NCBI RefSeq assembly: GCF_008370255.1
Contig: NZ_SEUI01000001.1
Coordinates: 362,767 to 426,766 of the forward strand
Length of the DNA stretch: 64,000 nucleotides
Reading direction: 5' to 3'
Source of the DNA: Pseudoalteromonas sp. FUC4
GTDB lineage: Bacteria; Pseudomonadota; Gammaproteobacteria; Enterobacterales; Alteromonadaceae
Part shown: positions 57,742-64,000 of the stretch, piece after piece
How positions within the stretch are numbered: the first letter of the stretch is position 1
Layout: each line of letters opens with the position of its first letter
Position numbers and translations under genes: made by a program
The notes under the pieces: model-generated
Told to the model about the DNA's origin: nothing
Databases searched by the model: none
What the model saw: only the letters and a program-made list of their open reading frames with translations

Positions 57742-58800
57742 ATGGCTAATATACTTTACCCAGCGCCTTTAAAAGTAGGTTCTAAAATTGCTATTTGCTC
57801 GCTTTCATCTGGGCTAAAAGAAAAGTATCACGGACGATTAGATATTGTTATAAATGGACTAAAACAACGAGGGTATAATGTTGTTGAAGGCGAGTTTTTA
57901 CGTCAAAACAAACCACGTGAACAGCTTAATGCTAAAGCGCATGCTAAGCAGCTAATGGGTTTTTTATTAGATGATGAAATAGATGCGATTATGCCGCCAA
58001 TGGGTGGTGAGCTGGCAATGGAAATACTACCACTACTTGATTTTAACGCCATTAAAGAAGCAAAGCCTAAGTGGTTAGTTGGTTTTTCTGATGTGAGTAC
58101 TATTGCATGTGCATTGACTGCTAAGTGCCAATGGGCAACGCTTCACAGCGCCAATCTTATGCAGTTACACCCTGATGAAAAAAATCCGTATAGCCTACAA
58201 ATATTTGAAACTCTGACCTACGAAGCCGGTAGTAAATTTGAGCAAGGACCTTCTTCTTTATATCAAAAAAACAAGCCTAATTACGCGCAAAACCCGAACG
58301 AATTACTCAGCCCGAGTGAGCCCACAAACTGGCAATGTTTAAACTACACAGATAAACGTACTATAGAAATGTCTGGTCGGTTATTTGGTGGGTGTTTAGA
58401 TACCGTAGGTTTATTGCTCGACTCGCCATTTTTAGCGCTGCATGAGTTTAAAAAGGACAGTGCGCCCGAAGGGCTTATTTTATACCTCGAAAACTCAGAA
58501 CTTACACCAACAACCGTTGCACGATTTTTACTGTCATTAAAATTAGCCGGTATATTTGATGATATCAATGGCTTGGTTTTAGGGCGAAGTGAAATAACAC
58601 AAGGTCATTATGATGCCTTTGACTATCGCCATGCGTTAGATGTAGCGTTAGGTGGGTGTTTATTTCCTGTAATTTTTGATGCAGATATAGGGCACGTTCA
58701 ACCGAACTTAAATTTGGTCAATGGTGCTACCTGTACGCTGGTTGCAGATATAAACGAAGGTATTGTAGAGTGCGCATCGTTAAATATTCAACTTTCGTAG
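57742..58800 (+). CDS. S66 family peptidase (LD-carboxypeptidase / MccF-like)
   Basis: A 352-residue serine peptidase. The nucleophile Ser is in WLVGFSDVSTIACAL (about 113-127), with the Glu/His in the second half: NSELTPTTVARFLLSLKL and DADIGHVQPNLNLVNGATC (about 316-334). MPPMGGELAMEILPLLDF is typical of S66. The family contains LdcA, which trims murein tetrapeptides, and MccF, which inactivates microcin C-type adenylates; length and the extended middle fit the MccF branch somewhat better. The start is the ATG at 57742 (AAAAGGAAC before it); the longer frame starting at 57709 begins inside the repeat. Confidence 0.85.
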   Translation: MANILYPAPLKVGSKIAICSLSSGLKEKYHGRLDIVINGLKQRGYNVVEGEFLRQNKPREQLNAKAHAKQLMGFLLDDEIDAIMPPMGGELAMEILPLLDFNAIKEAKPKWLVGFSDVSTIACALTAKCQWATLHSANLMQLHPDEKNPYSLQIFETLTYEAGSKFEQGPSSLYQKNKPNYAQNPNELLSPSEPTNWQCLNYTDKRTIEMSGRLFGGCLDTVGLLLDSPFLALHEFKKDSAPEGLILYLENSELTPTTVARFLLSLKLAGIFDDINGLVLGRSEITQGHYDAFDYRHALDVALGGCLFPVIFDADIGHVQPNLNLVNGATCTLVADINEGIVECASLNIQLS

Positions 58801-58818
58801 TTTTTATTGTGTTTAGTT

Positions 58819-58848
58819 TTGAAAAACAAATAAATACAAGCGTATAAT
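58819..58848 (+). promoter_or_regulatory. Sigma70-type promoter of ribB
   Basis: TTGAAA (58819-58824), 18-nt spacer, TATAAT (58843-58848). It lies directly before the riboswitch, with transcription expected to start about 58855. Confidence 0.8.
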
Positions 58849-58852
58849 AGGC

Positions 58853-58880
58853 TTACAGTAAGTGCTAACGCTTACTGTAA
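58853..58880 (+). repeat. Perfect inverted repeat at the 5' end of the ribB leader
   Basis: TTACAGTAAG (58853-58862) and CTTACTGTAA (58871-58880), 10 bp with an 8-nt loop, between promoter and aptamer. It would form a hairpin at the very 5' end of the transcript and might protect it, or be an operator. Confidence 0.7.
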
Positions 58881-59054
58881 ATTCTCAGGGCGGGGTGAAA
58901 TTCCCCACCGGCGGTATGTTTAATGTTATTTGTAACTTAAATGAGCCCGCGAGCGCTTTATTTAACTTATTTTTACAGTAATTAGGTTAAGTAAAGGTCA
59001 AGCAGATCTGGTGAGATGCCAGAGCCGACGGTTACAGTCCGGATGAAAGAGAAT
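58881..59054 (+). ncRNA. FMN riboswitch (RFN element) of ribB
   Basis: The aptamer is bounded by P1 ATTCTC (58881-58886) with GAGAAT (59049-59054). Conserved blocks: CAGGGCGGGGTGAAATTCCC, CACCGGCGGTA, GAGCCCGCGAGCG, GATCTGGTGAGATGCCAGAG, CCGACGGTTACAGTCCGGAT, and GAAAGAGAA. FMN binding represses riboflavin synthesis genes. The segment between about 58921 and 58990 is long and variable. The expression platform seems to be a terminator at 59171-59199, unusually far from the aptamer. Confidence 0.97.
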
Positions 59055-59064
59055 ATGGCTTATT

Positions 59065-59166
59065 ATACTAAAACCAATTTTGTTAAAGACATGAACGTTG
59101 TATCGCATTAAGTGAGCTATTTTCTTAGCGCTATAATTAGTCACTAATTTAATGTTATTGGTATAA
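59065..59166. repeat. MITE-like inverted-repeat segment between aptamer and terminator
   Basis: About 100 bp bounded by ATACTAAAACCAAT (from 59066) and ATTGGTATAA (to 59166). ACCAATTTTGTTAAA (59073-59087) and TTTAATGTTATTGGT (59148-59162) pair at 11 of 15 positions. The ends ACCAA/TTGGT recall those of the 160-bp repeat, but the interior differs. No second copy is in the window. Confidence 0.5.
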
Positions 59167-59170
59167 CAGT

Positions 59171-59199
59171 GTGCGCTGCATTTTGCTGCGTGCTTTTTG
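59171..59199 (+). terminator. Probable riboswitch terminator before ribB
   Basis: GTGCGCTGCA, loop TTT, TGCTGCGTGCTTTTTG: a stem with wobble pairs and one T-T mismatch, followed by a T-rich tract. It lies about 105 nt before the ribB ATG. Confidence 0.6.
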
Positions 59200-59302
59200 T
59201 TATTTTATTTAAGCTATTTTGGTAGTGTTCGCTTTAAATTTTAGGCGATAAATTACTGATCCTTTCACAGTCCTGAATCTATTATTTTTTATTTGGAATA
59301 TA

Positions 59303-59959
59303 ATGATGATTCAGTCTCTACTTACTCAATTCGGCGAAAGCCATACCCGCGTACAAAGCGCAATTATTGCACTACAGCAAGGGCAAGGCGTACTTGTTGT
59401 TGATGATGAAAACCGTGAAAATGAAGGCGACTTTGTTTTTTCAGCTGAGCACTTAACGACTTCTCAAATGGCTGAAATGATCCGCGAAGGCAGCGGCATT
59501 GTTTGTTTATGCATGGGAGAGGAGCGCATTAACCAGCTCGACTTACCGCAAATGGTAACCCACAACACCAGTCAAAATAATACCGCTTATACAGTCACTA
59601 TTGAAGCTAAGCATGGCGTTACAACGGGCGTGTCAGCTGTTGATAGAGTAACTACTATAAAAGCAGCGACAGCCGATAATGCAAAACCAAGTGATTTATC
59701 GCGCCCTGGCCATGTATTTGGTTTAAAAGCACAAACGGGCGGCGTATTAGTGCGCCGTGGCCATACCGAAGCATCCGTTGATTTAATGCAACTTGCCGGC
59801 TTGAAACCATTTGGCGTAATTTGCGAACTAACAAATCCAGATGGTTCAATGGCGCGCTTACCTGAGGTGAGTGATTATGCTAATAAACATAATATGACTG
59901 TGGTCTCTATTGAAGATTTAGTGCAATACATTCAGGCTGCACAGCGCAAAGTAGGTTAA
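59303..59959 (+). CDS. ribB: 3,4-dihydroxy-2-butanone-4-phosphate synthase
   Basis: A 218-residue enzyme that converts ribulose 5-phosphate to the four-carbon unit of riboflavin. [20 protein letters not shown] (about 31-50) holds the catalytic acidic residues, and [18 protein letters not shown] (about 110-127) and [23 protein letters not shown] (about 139-161) form the rest of the active site. There is no GTP cyclohydrolase II fusion. Length matches E. coli RibB (217). Two adjacent ATGs (59303, 59306) exist; GGAA stands 8-11 nt upstream. Under FMN riboswitch control; terminator at 59973-60004. Confidence 0.97.
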   Translation: MMIQSLLTQFGESHTRVQSAIIALQQGQGVLVVDDENRENEGDFVFSAEHLTTSQMAEMIREGSGIVCLCMGEERINQLDLPQMVTHNTSQNNTAYTVTIEAKHGVTTGVSAVDRVTTIKAATADNAKPSDLSRPGHVFGLKAQTGGVLVRRGHTEASVDLMQLAGLKPFGVICELTNPDGSMARLPEVSDYANKHNMTVVSIEDLVQYIQAAQRKVG

Positions 59960-59972
59960 ACCGCTTTAAAGC

Positions 59973-60004
59973 AAAAAACCACTTATTTAAATAAGTGGTT
60001 TTTA
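59973..60004. terminator. Terminator between ribB and the nitroreductase gene
   Basis: AAAAACCACTTATTT and AAATAAGTGGTTTTT, a long perfect stem. It serves both convergent genes. Confidence 0.9.
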
Positions 60005-60039
60005 TAATATTGTTATCATTTAAGTTTATAACGTATTAC

Positions 60040-60696
60040 TTATAAAACCTGAATAACTTGCTCTTTTGCCAAACGAGATTTAGGTAACTTAGCATTATAA
60101 TCTTCAGCGTTATCGTGATAGCCAAGTACTAGTGCGACATCGCATATGTAACCATCGAGTTCTTTTTCAAAAACTTCGCCAATCAGCTGTGCATCTACGC
60201 CTTCCATTGGAGTTGAATCAATCCCTAAACGTGCAGCTGTATGCATAGTGTTACCCAATGCAATGTAAGTTTGTGCTTTAGTCCATGCTGCATTGTTACC
60301 TTGCTCATCAGTATTCATATCAACAAATACATAAGCACCAAAAGCTTGTTCGCGGTTTTCTGCTTGTGTACGACCATTTTTAATGTCTGCATCAATTACT
60401 TGTGCGTAGTCATCGCGGGTATATTTAGGGTTGTGAGCAAATAATATTATATGCGAAGCTGTTTTAATGTGTGGCTGGTTAAACGCAAATTTATTAGCAA
60501 ATGTACTATGCATACGCTCTTTAGCCTCATCTGATTCAATTACGATGAATTTCCAAGGCTGCGAGTTAATAGATGAAGGAGACAGGCGCATAGCTTTGTA
60601 AATAACGGCTAAGTCGTCTTGAGATACACGTTTCGTTGCGTCGTAACGTTTTGCTGTGTAACGCTTTTCCAAGTCATTAATAATAGGGTGAGTCAT
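60040..60696 (-). CDS. NfsB-like NAD(P)H nitroreductase
   Basis: A 218-residue FMN-dependent oxidoreductase, close in length and blocks to E. coli NfsB: KRYTAKRYDATKRVSQDDLA at the start, RLSPSSINSQPWKFIVIE (about 36-53), IEGVDAQ-like segment near 170, and KLPKSRLAKEQV at the end. It reduces nitroaromatics, quinones or related compounds. The ATG at 60696 has GGAGAAACTA before it; a 4-residue longer frame is less likely. A LysR-type operator sequence lies 216 nt upstream (60912-60931), hinting that the divergent LysR regulator at 62217 may control it too. Confidence 0.9.
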   Translation of the reverse strand: MTHPIINDLEKRYTAKRYDATKRVSQDDLAVIYKAMRLSPSSINSQPWKFIVIESDEAKERMHSTFANKFAFNQPHIKTASHIILFAHNPKYTRDDYAQVIDADIKNGRTQAENREQAFGAYVFVDMNTDEQGNNAAWTKAQTYIALGNTMHTAARLGIDSTPMEGVDAQLIGEVFEKELDGYICDVALVLGYHDNAEDYNAKLPKSRLAKEQVIQVL

Positions 60697-61057
60697 TAGT
60701 TTCTCCATTGAGCAGGTGTTTTACCAGTATTTACTTTGTTGAGTTAGTTTTAGTAAAACAAACCCTCTTAAAAATTTATTACAAAAATAATATCGAGTTT
60801 TTAAATCACTCTACTTATTTAATTCAATTGATATCTACGTAAAGTAAGGCTTATCAATATAGCTAGGTGCAGATAGTAGTGGGTTATTACAATATGATAA
60901 ACAGGTATATGGTTGAATCATTATCAAATATTATTAGGTAATAGTTTCTTTAATAAATACAAATACAGTCATAGCCACCCCGAAATATTGGCTGAAGACA
61001 CCAGTTACATTGGTGCCTTCAATTAATTCAGGTAGCGCGTATTTGGTATTTATAGAA
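60697..61057. other. Intergenic region upstream of the nitroreductase gene
   Basis: About 360 bp without a gene. It holds a 20-bp copy of a sequence also found before lysR (60912-60931, listed separately). ACACCAGTTACATTGGTGCC near 61000-61020 is a small inverted repeat and may end the oxidoreductase transcript. Confidence 0.45.
60912..60931. promoter_or_regulatory. LysR-type operator candidate, copy 1
   Basis: GTTGAATCATTATCAAATAT, identical over 20 bp to 62186-62205, with weaker similarity about 12 bp to either side. The core TTGA-N7-TCAA is a dyad that contains T-N11-A, the LysR family operator pattern. Confidence 0.55.
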
Positions 61058-62083
61058 TTAAAAACCTTCCAACACTATTTTGCCAATAGAGCGACCTCCT
61101 TCAAGTTCTGCGTGTGCAATACGCAGGTTGGCCGCATTTATAACGCCTAAGTTTTTACCAATTGTTGTTTGAATGTGGCCCTGATCAATTAACTCAGCGA
61201 CATGATTTAACAACTTACTTTGCTCAATTAAATCTTTAGCATTAAACATTGAGCGGGCAAACATAAATTCCCAATGTAGCGATAAGCTCTTCATTTTTAA
61301 TTTACTTACATCTAATGACTCAGGATCGTCAATCATTGCAATTTTACCAAAGGGTGCAAGTACCTCTGTATATGCTTCTAAGTAAGAATCAGTACTATGC
61401 AAACTTGCTACATGTGTTACCGAGCCAATATTTAATGCATCAATTTGAGCGGGTAATGGTTTTGTATGATCAACAATATAATCAGCACCTAGCTTTTTAA
61501 CCCATGCTTTTGAGCTCTCACGCGATGCAGTGGCAATCACCGTTGCGCCCGTAATCGCTTTAGTAAGCTGAATAAAAATAGAGCCAACGCCACCAGCGGC
61601 ACCTGTTACTAAAATAACTTCGTCTGTTTTTATTTTTGTATCAGCTGCTTGTTTTACAATGTTTAAATGCTCAAATAATAATTCGTACGCTGTTATTGCC
61701 GTAAGGGGCAACGCAGCTGCTTCAGCATTGTTTAAACTTTGTGGTTTGAACCCTACAATGCGCTCATCCACTAATTGAAATTCTGCATTACTACCTGGGC
61801 GGGTAATATCACCAGCGTAATAAACCGCATCGCCCGGTTTAAATGCCGTTACAGCATCGCCGATTGCAACAACTTCACCAACTGCATCCCAACCAATAAC
61901 TTTTATTTCACCATCAGCAGGGGGCATAGATGCACGCACTTTGTAATCCGCTGGGTTAACTGCAATAGCTTTAACTTTAATTAATAAATCGCGACCTGTT
62001 GCAACTGGCTGTGGTAATTCAACATCAATTAACGATTCAGGGTTAGTAATAGAAAGAGATTTTTTATAACCAATGGCTTTCAT
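61058..62083 (-). CDS. Zinc-type alcohol dehydrogenase-like oxidoreductase (MDR superfamily)
   Basis: A 341-residue NADPH-dependent quinone- or enone-reductase-like enzyme. The N-terminal GroES-like domain has AIAVNPADYKVRASMPP (about 37-53); the Rossmann motif is VTGAAGGVGSIFIQLTKAI (about 155-173). The catalytic and structural zinc cysteines of classical alcohol dehydrogenase are absent, so it belongs to the quinone-oxidoreductase side. The ATG at 62083 has AGGACATT upstream; a longer frame from 62119 is rejected. It is divergent from a LysR gene, 133 nt apart, a typical regulator-target pair. Substrate unknown. Confidence 0.88.
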   Translation of the reverse strand: MKAIGYKKSLSITNPESLIDVELPQPVATGRDLLIKVKAIAVNPADYKVRASMPPADGEIKVIGWDAVGEVVAIGDAVTAFKPGDAVYYAGDITRPGSNAEFQLVDERIVGFKPQSLNNAEAAALPLTAITAYELLFEHLNIVKQAADTKIKTDEVILVTGAAGGVGSIFIQLTKAITGATVIATASRESSKAWVKKLGADYIVDHTKPLPAQIDALNIGSVTHVASLHSTDSYLEAYTEVLAPFGKIAMIDDPESLDVSKLKMKSLSLHWEFMFARSMFNAKDLIEQSKLLNHVAELIDQGHIQTTIGKNLGVINAANLRIAHAELEGGRSIGKIVLEGF

Positions 62084-62185
62084 AATAAATGTCCTAATTT
62101 GTTTACATATAAGGTGCAAGCCATGCTTTGGCTAGCTGATGGATATATAATAGACCTTGCTTTAACATAGATAAACCGCATAATT

Positions 62186-62205
62186 GTTGAATCATTATCA
62201 AATAT
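62186..62205. promoter_or_regulatory. LysR-type operator candidate, copy 2
   Basis: Same 20 bp as 60912-60931, located 11 nt before the lysR ATG in the divergent promoter region. It could serve autoregulation and activation of the oxidoreductase. Confidence 0.65.
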
Positions 62206-62216
62206 AAATAGATAAT

Positions 62217-63152
62217 ATGAACATAGAAGATTTAAAACTTATTTTAAAAGTCGCTGAGTTTAGAAGTATTACGCTCGCAGCTGCTAAGTTAGATATGCGT
62301 ACAGCCACAGCAAGCGCTGCTATTAAACGTGTTGAGTCAGCCCTTGGTAGTGAGCTGTTTGTTCGTACAACACGTCATTTGAGGTTATCGGCTGCTGGGG
62401 AGCGCTACATACCACAATGTGAGCAGGCTTTGGCAGTACTTGAGCTTGCAAAGCAAAACCTTAAAGGTGGGCACGACGAAATAGAAGGCGAATTGCGTGT
62501 TGCCCTTTCATCTGACTTAGGTCGTAACTTAGTGATCCCATGGATTGATGAACTTATGGATACTTATCCAAAGCTAAGTTTAAGAACGCATATAAGTGAT
62601 AGTAATATCGACTTTTACCGTGACTCAGTTGATATAGCGCTTCGTTATGGCTCGCCTAATGATGCTAGCGTTTATGGTTTTAAAATTTGTAACGTACCGC
62701 GCTTGTTATGTGCAACTGACGAATATCTCTTACAAAATGGGGCTCCCGTGCATCCTGATGATTTAGCATCGCATCAAGGTTTGTTTTATCAGTTGCAGGA
62801 TATTATAAATAATACGTGGGAATTCACCGATGGTGAGTCAAAATATAAAGTTAAAATGGATGGTAGGCGCGCCTCAAACGATGGCGATTTAGTAAGGCGC
62901 TGGTGCGTTGCGGGTAAGGGCTTAGCTGTAAAGTCAGCACTTGATATAGCCGACGATTTACTCAATGACAGGGTGGTTACTGTTATGCAAGATTATCAAC
63001 ATGTTAATGGTGAACTTTGGCTTATTTGCCCAAGCAGGCAGTCAATAACCCCAGCGGTGCGTTTACTACGTGATGCATGCAGAGCAAAGTCCCAAGCTAT
63101 TTTGCAGCAGTTGGTAAAGAAAGGAATTATTGATAAAAGCGTACTGAGCTAA
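62217..63152 (+). CDS. LysR-family transcriptional regulator
   Basis: A 311-residue regulator. The N-terminal winged helix-turn-helix (about 1-60) reads MNIEDLKLILKVAEFRSITL, AAAKLDMRTATASAAIKRVE and ALGSELFVRTTRHLRLSAAG. The substrate-binding domain (about 90-295) is in the CrgA/DmlR-like group (IALRYGSPNDASVYGFKIC). Its inducer is unknown. It is divergent from the oxidoreductase gene, which it probably controls; the duplicated 20-bp dyad supports a further target, the nitroreductase gene. No ribosome binding site of quality precedes the ATG. Confidence 0.92.
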   Translation: MNIEDLKLILKVAEFRSITLAAAKLDMRTATASAAIKRVESALGSELFVRTTRHLRLSAAGERYIPQCEQALAVLELAKQNLKGGHDEIEGELRVALSSDLGRNLVIPWIDELMDTYPKLSLRTHISDSNIDFYRDSVDIALRYGSPNDASVYGFKICNVPRLLCATDEYLLQNGAPVHPDDLASHQGLFYQLQDIINNTWEFTDGESKYKVKMDGRRASNDGDLVRRWCVAGKGLAVKSALDIADDLLNDRVVTVMQDYQHVNGELWLICPSRQSITPAVRLLRDACRAKSQAILQQLVKKGIIDKSVLS

Positions 63153-63165
63153 TTAGTCTACTTAA

Positions 63166-63196
63166 TAATGCCACTGGCTTAGAGCTGGTGGCATTT
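63166..63196. terminator. Terminator between lysR and the dienelactone hydrolase gene
   Basis: AATGCCAC and GTGGCATT with a 13-nt partly paired loop. The T-tract is short. It lies between convergent genes. Confidence 0.7.
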
Positions 63197-63206
63197 ATCG
63201 TATTCG

Positions 63207-64000
63207 CTAACTTAGCTTTTTATTAAAAAACTCAACGGTACGTTGCCATGCAAGCTCGGCATTGTCTTTATCATATCGACCTGTCGAGTCGTTATGAAAA
63301 CCATGATTTGCCCCTTTATACATATGCATAGTGTATTCAACATTATTAGCTTTTAAATCTTGTTCGTACTGTGGCCACGACGCGTTTACACGTTTATCCA
63401 GCTCGCCTAATTGAATCATTAACGGTGCTTTAATATTTTTACGTAAACTTTCACTGGCGGGAGTGCCGTAAAAAGGCACGCCAGCGCTGATTAAATTACT
63501 ATCTACTGCCGCTAAATAATTAACAATGTAGCCACCAAAACAAAAACCGACAGCGCCTAACTTACCGTTACTGTTAGCATGTGATTTTAAAAAGTGCGCA
63601 GCAGCTACAAAATCGTTTTGAATTTTAGCTCTGTCCATAGTTTTTTGCATAGCGCGTCCTTCATCATCGTTACCAGGGTAGCCACCCAGTGGAAAGAGCG
63701 CGTCGGGTGCAAATGCAATAAAACCAATCTTAGCTAAGCGCCTTGCTACATCTTTTACGTATGGGTTTAATCCACGGTTTTCGTGGACCACAAGTACAAC
63801 AGGAAGCTTACCTTCTATGTTTTTAGGGGTTACTAAGTAACCTTTGCCTTTACCGTGCCCGTCTGGCGAATCAAATTCTTCGTATGTTGCTTTAATATCA
63901 TCGTCATTAAACGATACTTGTTCAGCAAGTGCATAGTTAGGTAATAATGCTGATGTAAGTACAGCCATCGAAAAGCCAAGAGCAGCAAGGCCACCGAGTT
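63207..64000 (-). CDS. Exported dienelactone hydrolase family protein (5' end beyond window)
   Basis: The gene runs off the right edge: the frame stays open from 63968 to 64000 (reading LGGLAALGFS before MAVLTSALLPNYALA), so the ATG at 63966-63968 is internal and the true start lies outside. The visible part ends a signal peptide, probably Tat-type as in relatives, then an alpha/beta hydrolase: HENRGLNPYVKDVARRLA, nucleophile Cys in GAVGFCFGGYIVNYL, and the catalytic His in KGANHGFHNDSTGRYD. Dienelactone hydrolases open enol-lactones in aromatic breakdown; this secreted type has broad or unknown substrates. Confidence 0.88.
   Translation of the reverse strand, partial: LGGLAALGFSMAVLTSALLPNYALAEQVSFNDDDIKATYEEFDSPDGHGKGKGYLVTPKNIEGKLPVVLVVHENRGLNPYVKDVARRLAKIGFIAFAPDALFPLGGYPGNDDEGRAMQKTMDRAKIQNDFVAAAHFLKSHANSNGKLGAVGFCFGGYIVNYLAAVDSNLISAGVPFYGTPASESLRKNIKAPLMIQLGELDKRVNASWPQYEQDLKANNVEYTMHMYKGANHGFHNDSTGRYDKDNAELAWQRTVEFFNKKLS

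Overview
The window looks like a chromosomal segment of a marine gammaproteobacterium of the order Alteromonadales, most likely Pseudoalteromonas. This rests on AT-rich DNA, a TonB2-type operon with DUF3450 and TtpC, the gene orders dnaX-ybaB-recR-htpG-adk, dapB-carA-carB-greA and recN-nadK-grpE, and the character of the proteins. It is recalled from gene order and protein style, not from a database search. Nearly all of it is housekeeping or conserved accessory DNA. I see no tRNA, rRNA, CRISPR array, prophage or intact insertion sequence.

Layout. 1-1764: a cold-shock gene and a long gene-poor stretch with a dispersed repeat. 1765-6737: an energy-transducing operon for TonB-dependent uptake (DUF3450, TtpC, ExbB, ExbD, TonB, TPR protein), followed by a lipoprotein of unknown function. 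7859-9227 (minus): a short DksA-like zinc protein and DusC. 9454-11665: an HvfABC-type RiPP operon whose precursor has 14 EGKCG motifs, followed by a 40-residue membrane ORF. 12032-22027: apt, dnaX, ybaB, recR, a lysophospholipid transporter-acyltransferase fusion, an RluA-type synthase, htpG and adk. 22114-24907: an exported Tpx, then a REC-CheC protein paired with a PAS-GGDEF cyclase. 25023-29794 (minus): the yeaG-yeaH-ycgB stress operon. 30005-31926: sodB, grxD and a broken histidine kinase. 32523-38405: gltBD. 38772-45223: a membrane diguanylate cyclase, recN under two SOS boxes, nadK, an HrcA-like regulator and grpE. 45250-51010: MFS, M48 lipoprotein, alpha/beta hydrolase, Tsx-like porin, NhaC-type antiporter. 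51349-57404: dapB, carAB, greA. 57742-64000: an S66 peptidase, an FMN riboswitch with ribB, a nitroreductase, an oxidoreductase with a divergent LysR regulator, and a dienelactone hydrolase cut by the window end.

Most notable. (1) The Hvf cluster: a Cys-repeat precursor, a DUF692/MNIO enzyme and its DUF2063 partner, with an intrinsic terminator between precursor and enzyme. (2) A complete programmed -1 frameshift signal inside dnaX: an in-frame A AAA AAG heptamer, a 5-nt spacer, a perfect hairpin and an immediate -1 stop. (3) A 160-bp dispersed repeat whose two copies show a compensatory base-pair change in an internal hairpin. (4) A MITE-like inverted repeat lying between the FMN aptamer and its likely terminator. 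(5) A structured, terminator-ended segment after recR that may be an RNA or an old mobile element. (6) An HrcA-like regulator with its own sigma32-type promoter directly before a sigma32-driven grpE.

Regulation can be read in several places. Heat-shock promoters sit before htpG, the hrcA-like gene and grpE. LexA boxes precede recN. An FMN riboswitch precedes ribB. A terminator-like hairpin lies just before the carA ribosome binding site, and carA itself seems to start with TTG. A 20-bp LysR-type operator sequence occurs twice, next to lysR and upstream of the nitroreductase gene.
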